DNA from: Thermodesulfobacteriota bacterium
GTDB taxonomy: Bacteria > Desulfobacterota > RBG-13-43-22
DNA length: 10,031 nt
Assembly (NCBI GenBank): GCA_025454185.1
Contig: JALOOY010000017.1
Location: 1 to 10,031 of the forward strand
Reading direction: 5' to 3'
Each line of letters opens with the position of its first letter. Position 1 is the stretch's first letter. Below the pieces are notes generated by a model, which searched no databases, had not been told where the DNA came from, and saw only the letters and a program-made list of their open reading frames with translations. Of the stretch, positions 6,882 to 10,031 are shown piece after piece. The position numbers were made by a program, and so were the translations under genes.

Positions 6882-7084
6882 TCTTCTAACCCTTCCCAAC
6901 CCTTTTTCTGTCTAAGACACGGCCAATCCCCCCCTTTTTTCCTCGGAGAACAGGTAATTTTTCACCTCCGAACCTCGTAATTTTCCCAGTATTATTATCA
7001 CCCGTTCTATGGCTACAATTATTTTCACCTGACTTTCAGGCAATCCCCAACCCAACTTTTATAGCCGGAAGACGATCGTTTTTA
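6882..7084 (+). promoter_or_regulatory. AT-rich intergenic region with repeated T-rich motifs
   Basis: This 203-base gap holds no gene. Three related sites share TAATTTT(T)C-C: TAATTTTTCACCT (6955-6967, inside AGGT...ACCT ends), TAATTTTCCC (6978-6987) and TTATTTTCACCT (7019-7030). The last runs into a perfect inverted repeat, CCTGA-CTT-TCAGG (7028-7040). A good -10 hexamer TACAAT lies at 7014-7019, without a clear -35, which would fit an activator-dependent promoter for the receiver gene at 7085. No hairpin-plus-T terminator is visible after the regulator. The repeats are seen; their role is inferred. Confidence 0.4.
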
Positions 7085-7486
7085 ATGGATGCGCCTGTGA
7101 AAAAAATCCGGATCATCCTTGCCGATAAGCATGTGAATGTGCTCGGGGCCATTCGTAATCTGCTGGAGACAGAAGCCGAGACGGTTCTGATGGTGGCCGA
7201 TGAGACTTCCCTGTGGCACGCCTTGGAGAATTCCAAGCCAGATGTTGTGGTGGTTGACCTTTCGTTTCCCTTTTCCAGTGGAAATAATGCCGGACGAGCG
7301 CTCAAGAATAGATATCCATCAACCAAAGTGATCATTCTGAGTCTCCATGATGAAAAAACCGTCTTGGATGCGGTGACGGCTGCCGAGGTTGAAGGCTTTG
7401 TTTTAAAACGCCGGGCAGTGATCGACCTAATCCCGGCTATTCGTGAAATTCTGCAGGGTCGTAGATTCATATCTCGGGAAGGTTGA
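7085..7486 (+). CDS. Stand-alone atypical receiver-domain protein
   Basis: This 133-residue protein consists of a single CheY-like receiver with no output domain. It follows the same pattern as the receiver encoded at 6240 (IILADKHVNVL, PDVVVVDLSFP, KVIILSLHD, EGFVLKRRA, LQGRRFIS) and stops where the linker to the LuxR helix-turn-helix would begin. The phospho-acceptor Asp58 and the conserved Lys108 are kept. The acidic pair is reduced to Asp14-Lys15 in place of Asp-Asp/Glu, the usual Thr is Ser86, and the loop after Asp58 is unusual (FPFSSGNNAG). Metal binding and phosphorylation may therefore be weak or absent. It could be a phosphate sink, a connector binding the neighbouring kinase or regulator, or a truncated NarL-type paralog. 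The ribosome-binding site is poor (GGAAG at 7067-7071, 13 bases off). It is probably a real gene, given its intact fold pattern. Confidence 0.8.
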   Translation: MDAPVKKIRIILADKHVNVLGAIRNLLETEAETVLMVADETSLWHALENSKPDVVVVDLSFPFSSGNNAGRALKNRYPSTKVIILSLHDEKTVLDAVTAAEVEGFVLKRRAVIDLIPAIREILQGRRFISREG

Positions 7487-7492
7487 AGATGG

Positions 7493-7624
7493 ATGGCTAC
7501 GCCCACCGTTTTATCTACCTCTGAACAGCCTGGATTATTACCAGGCCCTGATCTATGTGGTCGTGTTTTCCAGTGGCGGCCCAAGTGGAAATTTCTCAAG
7601 GGCCTCTGGTTCCGGACACGCTAG
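7493..7624 (+). CDS. Possible 43-residue small protein behind the receiver gene
   Basis: An ATG at 7493, 6 bases after the receiver stop, opens a 43-codon frame ending in TAG 7622-7624. GGGAAGG (7476-7482), inside the receiver's last codons, lies 10 bases upstream as a ribosome-binding site, so coupled translation is possible. The protein starts MATPTVLSTSEQPGLLPGPD and has an aromatic, basic C-terminal half (VFQWRPKWKFLKGLWFRTR). After the TAG the same frame runs another 17 codons (AKVQQYEAPGSTINDFR) to TGA 7676-7678, so it may be a longer reading frame broken by one nonsense codon. I do not recognise it, and it could be non-coding. Confidence 0.25.
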   Translation: MATPTVLSTSEQPGLLPGPDLCGRVFQWRPKWKFLKGLWFRTR

Positions 7625-7849
7625 GCCAAGGTTCAACAGTATGAGGCACCCGGCAGTACGATCAACGATTTCCGGTGAGCATGAATTGCAATTTCCCATT
7701 GCTCTGAGGAAAGATTCATATTACCCTAAAATCAAATGCCCAGCGTCGTCTTGGAAAGGGACGTAAACATTGGCTTTAGCCGACTGGGAGTGGGAACCTG
7801 ATTGTGAGGATGCCGCCGGATCGTCGAAGCCTTGGGAAGGGAGAACAAC
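7625..7849. other. Intergenic stretch before the DUF3300 gene
   Basis: No gene is supported between the possible small ORF and the DUF3300 start. Composition is AT-richer than the surrounding genes. A -10-like TAAAAT lies at 7727-7732, with no clear -35, and could serve the DUF3300 gene through a ~110-base leader. A short palindrome, GGCT-TT-AGCC, lies at 7772-7781. Upstream, within the possible small ORF, a 6-bp stem GCCTGG/CCAGGC (7528-7546, 7-base loop) is present without a T-run. Confidence 0.3.
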
Positions 7850-9103
7850 ATGCAGCAACGAATTCTTATTGTAATTCTGGTGGGCCTGCTCATGGGCTTG
7901 GCCGGTGTGACGCCGAGCCACGCGCAGGCCCCCATTGCCGGGGAGGGACCGCCCCCGGTCCGGCTGTCGGAAAAGCAGCTCGAGGACCTGGTGGGTCGGA
8001 TCGCCCTCTATCCGGACGACCTGCTGGCCATCGTCCTGCCGGCCTCCACTTTCCCGCTGGAAATCGTCCAGGCGGACCGCTTCCTCCAGAAGCTTAAAAA
8101 AGATTCCAAGCTCCAGCCGGACCCGCGCTGGAACGAGAGCGTCCGCTCCCTGCTCAACTACCCCGAGGTGGTGGCCATGATGAGCAATGACCTCAACTGG
8201 ACCCAGGACCTGGGCGAGGCGGTGGTGAGCCAGCAGGCGGAGGTCATGAAGGCCATCCAGACCTTCCGGGCCAGGGTCTACAACGCCGGAAACCTGAAAA
8301 CCGACGACAAACAGATCGTGGTGAAAGAGAAAGAGATCATCAAGGTCGTCCCGGCCAATCCCGAAGTGATCTACGTGCCCCAATACCAGCCGAGTACGGT
8401 GGTGGTCTACTCTTCGGCGCCCGTCTATTCCTACTACCCGAACCCTTACCCGGTGTATTACTATCCGTACCCTGCGGGGGCGGCTATCGCCACGGGGATC
8501 TTTTTCGGGGCGGCCACCGCCTGGGCCGTAAACTGGAACCACGGCCATGTCGATTATAATGTGAACGTCAACCGCACCGACAACCTCAACATCAACCGGG
8601 ACAATGCCCAGTATCAGCAGCGGGCCGACCAGGCCCGGCAGAACGCCCAGCAAAGAGCCGACCAGGCCCGCCAGCAAGGCCAGCAGAGAACGGAGCAAGC
8701 CCAACAGCGGGGTGACCAAGCTCGGCAACAAGCGCAGCAACGGGGGAGCGCCCAGGGCGGGGGCTCCCAGTGGCAGTCACAAAAACGGCCGGGTGACGTG
8801 AGCGGCGGGCGCCCTGCCGGCCAGCCGGCCGGGTCGCGGCCCGGTTACAGCGGCGGTGGGGTTTCCCGGGGCGACGACTTTGGCAACGTCGGGCGCGGTT
8901 CGGAGGCCATGCGGGATTCCAGCCGGGGTATGCAGAGCCGCGCCGGTGGCGACTATTCACGCGGGAGCGGGGGATACAGCTCCGGAAGCGGCGGATATCG
9001 CAGTGGCGGCTCCAGTTACAGCGGCGGCGGGTCCCGCGGTGGCGGCGGTGGCGGTTTCTCCCGCGGCGGCGGGGGCGGGCGCGGCGGCGGCGGGCGCAGG
9101 TAG
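7850..9103 (+). CDS. DUF3300 exported protein with Gln/Arg repeats and Gly-rich tail
   Basis: This 417-residue protein of unknown function is exported: residues 1-25 are a signal peptide ending SHA before QA. The DUF3300 region covers ~35-235, with family hallmarks such as LEDLVGRIALYPDDLLAIVL, FPLEIVQADRFLQ, DPRWNESVRSLLNYPEVV and NPEVIYVPQYQPSTVV. It is followed by a Tyr/Pro-rich strip and a hydrophobic Gly/Ala stretch (AGAAIATGIFFGAATAWAV) that could insert in or contact a membrane. Residues 256-299 are four 11-residue Gln/Arg/Ala repeats, and residues ~333-417 are Gly/Ser/Arg-rich and probably disordered, ending in RGG-type runs. I place the start at ATG 7850, with GGGAAGGGAG just upstream at 7834-7843; the in-frame TTG at 7832 would put that site inside the coding region. 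It is followed by a DUF2950 gene, an arrangement seen in other proteobacteria. Confidence 0.9.
   Translation: MQQRILIVILVGLLMGLAGVTPSHAQAPIAGEGPPPVRLSEKQLEDLVGRIALYPDDLLAIVLPASTFPLEIVQADRFLQKLKKDSKLQPDPRWNESVRSLLNYPEVVAMMSNDLNWTQDLGEAVVSQQAEVMKAIQTFRARVYNAGNLKTDDKQIVVKEKEIIKVVPANPEVIYVPQYQPSTVVVYSSAPVYSYYPNPYPVYYYPYPAGAAIATGIFFGAATAWAVNWNHGHVDYNVNVNRTDNLNINRDNAQYQQRADQARQNAQQRADQARQQGQQRTEQAQQRGDQARQQAQQRGSAQGGGSQWQSQKRPGDVSGGRPAGQPAGSRPGYSGGGVSRGDDFGNVGRGSEAMRDSSRGMQSRAGGDYSRGSGGYSSGSGGYRSGGSSYSGGGSRGGGGGGFSRGGGGGRGGGGRR
8615..8746 (+). repeat. Four tandem 33-base repeats in the DUF3300 gene
   Basis: The units start at 8615, 8648, 8681 and 8714 and encode QQRADQARQNA, QQRADQARQQG, QQRTEQAQQRG and DQARQQAQQRG. 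The first two are nearly identical and the last two diverged. An 11-residue period suits a right-handed or extended helical coil. Synonymous codons differ between units (CAG/CAA, CGG/CGC/AGA), so the repeat is kept mainly at protein level. Confidence 0.85.
8848..9100 (+). repeat. Gly/Ser/Arg low-complexity coding tail of DUF3300 protein
   Basis: This segment encodes runs of Gly with Ser, Tyr and Arg, for example GGYSSGSGGYRSGGSSYSGG and SRGGGGGGFSRGGGGGRGGG. It is predicted to be disordered and flexible. Similar tails occur on surface, nucleic-acid-binding and aggregating proteins, so function cannot be deduced from composition alone. The GGC/GGN triplet runs are prone to length change by slippage. 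Confidence 0.75.
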
Positions 9104-9160
9104 GAACCGCGCCGATGTCCATTTTTACCGCCGACCCCTGCGGGCCGACAACGAATATTT

Positions 9161-9184
9161 TTGAACCGGGGGACTCCGGCTCAA
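9161..9184 (+). terminator. Intercistronic hairpin between DUF3300 and DUF2950 genes
   Basis: TTGA-A-CCGG (9161-9169) can pair with CCGG-C-TCAA (9176-9184) around a 6-base loop, with one A-C mismatch. It is flanked by T-rich sequence (ATTTTTGA before, AATTCTTT after). It lies 57 bases past the DUF3300 stop and 20 bases before the DUF2950 ATG, so it may attenuate or process the shared transcript and not end it fully. Confidence 0.4.
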
Positions 9185-9204
9185 AATTCTTTATGGAGAA
9201 AAGG

Positions 9205-10031
9205 ATGAAACCAAACGAAACCCTTATCATTCCGTATTCGAACCCTATAAAGATGATAGCTTTCCTGGTGCTTTTACTTTTGCTGACCGGCAGACAAGGG
9301 GCGGCGGCGCCGGCGGAGGGGCCACTGCCCTTCCCGACGCCCGAGGCGGCCGTGGAGGCCCTGCTGGTGGCGTTCAAGGACAACGACCAGGCCGCGTTGA
9401 CCACCCTTTTCGGCAGCGCCTACGCCGACCGGCTGCTCGCCAAGAACAAGGCCGATGCCCGCGAAGGCCGGCAGCGTTTATACCAGGCCGCCCAGAAGGC
9501 CCTGACCCTGCGGAAAGACGGGGAGGACCGGATAGTCCTGATCCTCGGTCCGGAGGCCTGGCCTTTTCCGATCCCACTGGTGCGCAGCGGGGACGCCTGG
9601 CGTTTCAATACGGCGGAGGGCCTGGAGGAGATCGTGAACCGGCGCATCGGCGCGAACGAACTGAACGCCATTTCGGTCTGCCGGGAATACCTGGCGGCCC
9701 AGCGCCAGTATGCCGCCAAAGTCCGGGACGACAGCGGGGTGCGCAAATTCGCCCGGCGGCTCACCAGCTCCCCCGGGAAGCAGGACGGCCTCTACTGGGA
9801 CCCCGCCCTGGCGGGCGGTGAAGAGAGCCCCTTTGGTCCCCTGGTGGCCGAGTTCCTGGGCGGGGGGCGGCAGCCCCGCGATCCCTACCACGGCTACTAC
9901 TTCCGCATCCTGACCGGCCAGGGGAGCCGTGTCCCCGGTGGCCGGTATAATTACGTGATCAACGGCAACATGATCGCCGGCTTCGCCCTGGTGGCCTTTC
10001 CGGCCGAGCACGGAAAAACCGGGGTCATGAC
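9205..10031 (+). CDS. DUF2950 exported protein, 3' end beyond the window
   Basis: There are 275 codons in the window, with no stop before the right edge. After a signal sequence whose hydrophobic core is MIAFLVLLLLLTG, the mature part begins with the usual family opening (LPFPTPEAAVEALLVAFKDN, then DQAALTTLFG). The conserved DUF2950 C-terminal region is present: DPYHGYYFRILTGQGS, then PGGRYNYVINGNMIAGFALV and AFPAEHGKTGVM. The known family is about 280-330 residues, so probably only a few tens of residues are missing. The ATG at 9205 has GGAG (9195-9198) 6 bases upstream. In-frame ATGs at 9193 and 9253 lack such a site, though 9253 would give a more typical signal peptide length. It likely forms an operon with the DUF3300 gene, 101 bases upstream. 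The molecular function is unknown; a periplasmic or envelope role is inferred. Confidence 0.92.
   Translation, partial: MKPNETLIIPYSNPIKMIAFLVLLLLLTGRQGAAAPAEGPLPFPTPEAAVEALLVAFKDNDQAALTTLFGSAYADRLLAKNKADAREGRQRLYQAAQKALTLRKDGEDRIVLILGPEAWPFPIPLVRSGDAWRFNTAEGLEEIVNRRIGANELNAISVCREYLAAQRQYAAKVRDDSGVRKFARRLTSSPGKQDGLYWDPALAGGEESPFGPLVAEFLGGGRQPRDPYHGYYFRILTGQGSRVPGGRYNYVINGNMIAGFALVAFPAEHGKTGVM

Noticed and set aside
7443..7766. Forward 107-codon open frame overlapping the receiver end
   Set aside because: It starts inside the receiver gene in another frame, lacks a ribosome-binding site and shows no domain pattern; the 7493 frame is the better small-ORF candidate.
7721..8740. Leftward 339-codon open frame opposite DUF3300
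   Set aside because: Its low-complexity Val/Asp/Leu/His-rich sequence is what the antisense of the repetitive forward gene would give; the forward frame has a signal peptide and DUF3300 motifs.
1..10031. CRISPR array, tRNA, rRNA, intact insertion sequence or phage genes
   Set aside because: No regularly spaced repeats with unique spacers, cloverleaf sequences, or transposase or phage structural proteins were found on reading both strands.

Overview
This is a GC-rich bacterial chromosomal window with ordinary bacterial gene structure: Shine-Dalgarno sites, 4-base start/stop overlaps and short spacers. The protein set is a lytic transglycosylase with a binding-protein domain, an AqpZ-type aquaporin, a hybrid-sensor NarL-type two-component pair, and a DUF3300-DUF2950 pair. 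Together with an alanine/lysine-rich helical protein of a kind I associate with Geobacter-like bacteria, this fits a Gram-negative proteobacterium in the broad sense, perhaps a Desulfobacterota/Geobacter-like lineage. That placement is inference; no marker gene is present.

Left part (1-1454). A very long, nearly perfect hairpin (78-136) lies just downstream of a leftward gene for a helical protein (154-723) whose original 5' end appears lost. Its first ~30 codons are read antisense through a small rightward remnant that resembles the N-terminus of a linear amide C-N hydrolase (choloylglycine hydrolase/penicillin V acylase family). Next to this scar is a compact type II toxin-antitoxin module: a Phd/YefM-like antitoxin and a VapC-like PIN toxin overlapping by 4 bases. 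A 7-bp inverted repeat sits on its predicted promoter.

Middle (1501-6881). An MltF-like lytic transglycosylase and an aquaporin Z follow, each with its own ribosome-binding site. Then comes a tightly coupled two-component operon. The histidine kinase combines a predicted periplasmic ABC_sub_bind-like sensor, one membrane segment, a PAS domain and a HisKA_3/HATPase transmitter. The response regulator is of the NarL/LuxR type and overlaps the kinase by ATGA.

Right part (6882-10031). An AT-richer stretch contains repeated T-rich sites, a stand-alone receiver domain with altered active-site residues and no DNA-binding domain, and a possible 43-residue small ORF directly behind it. The window ends in a pair of exported proteins of unknown function: a DUF3300 protein with 11-residue Gln/Arg/Ala repeats and a Gly/Arg-rich tail, then a DUF2950 protein cut by the window edge. 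This pair, the receiver locus and the mosaic junction at 625-640 are the least understood parts. No CRISPR array, tRNA, rRNA or intact insertion sequence was seen.
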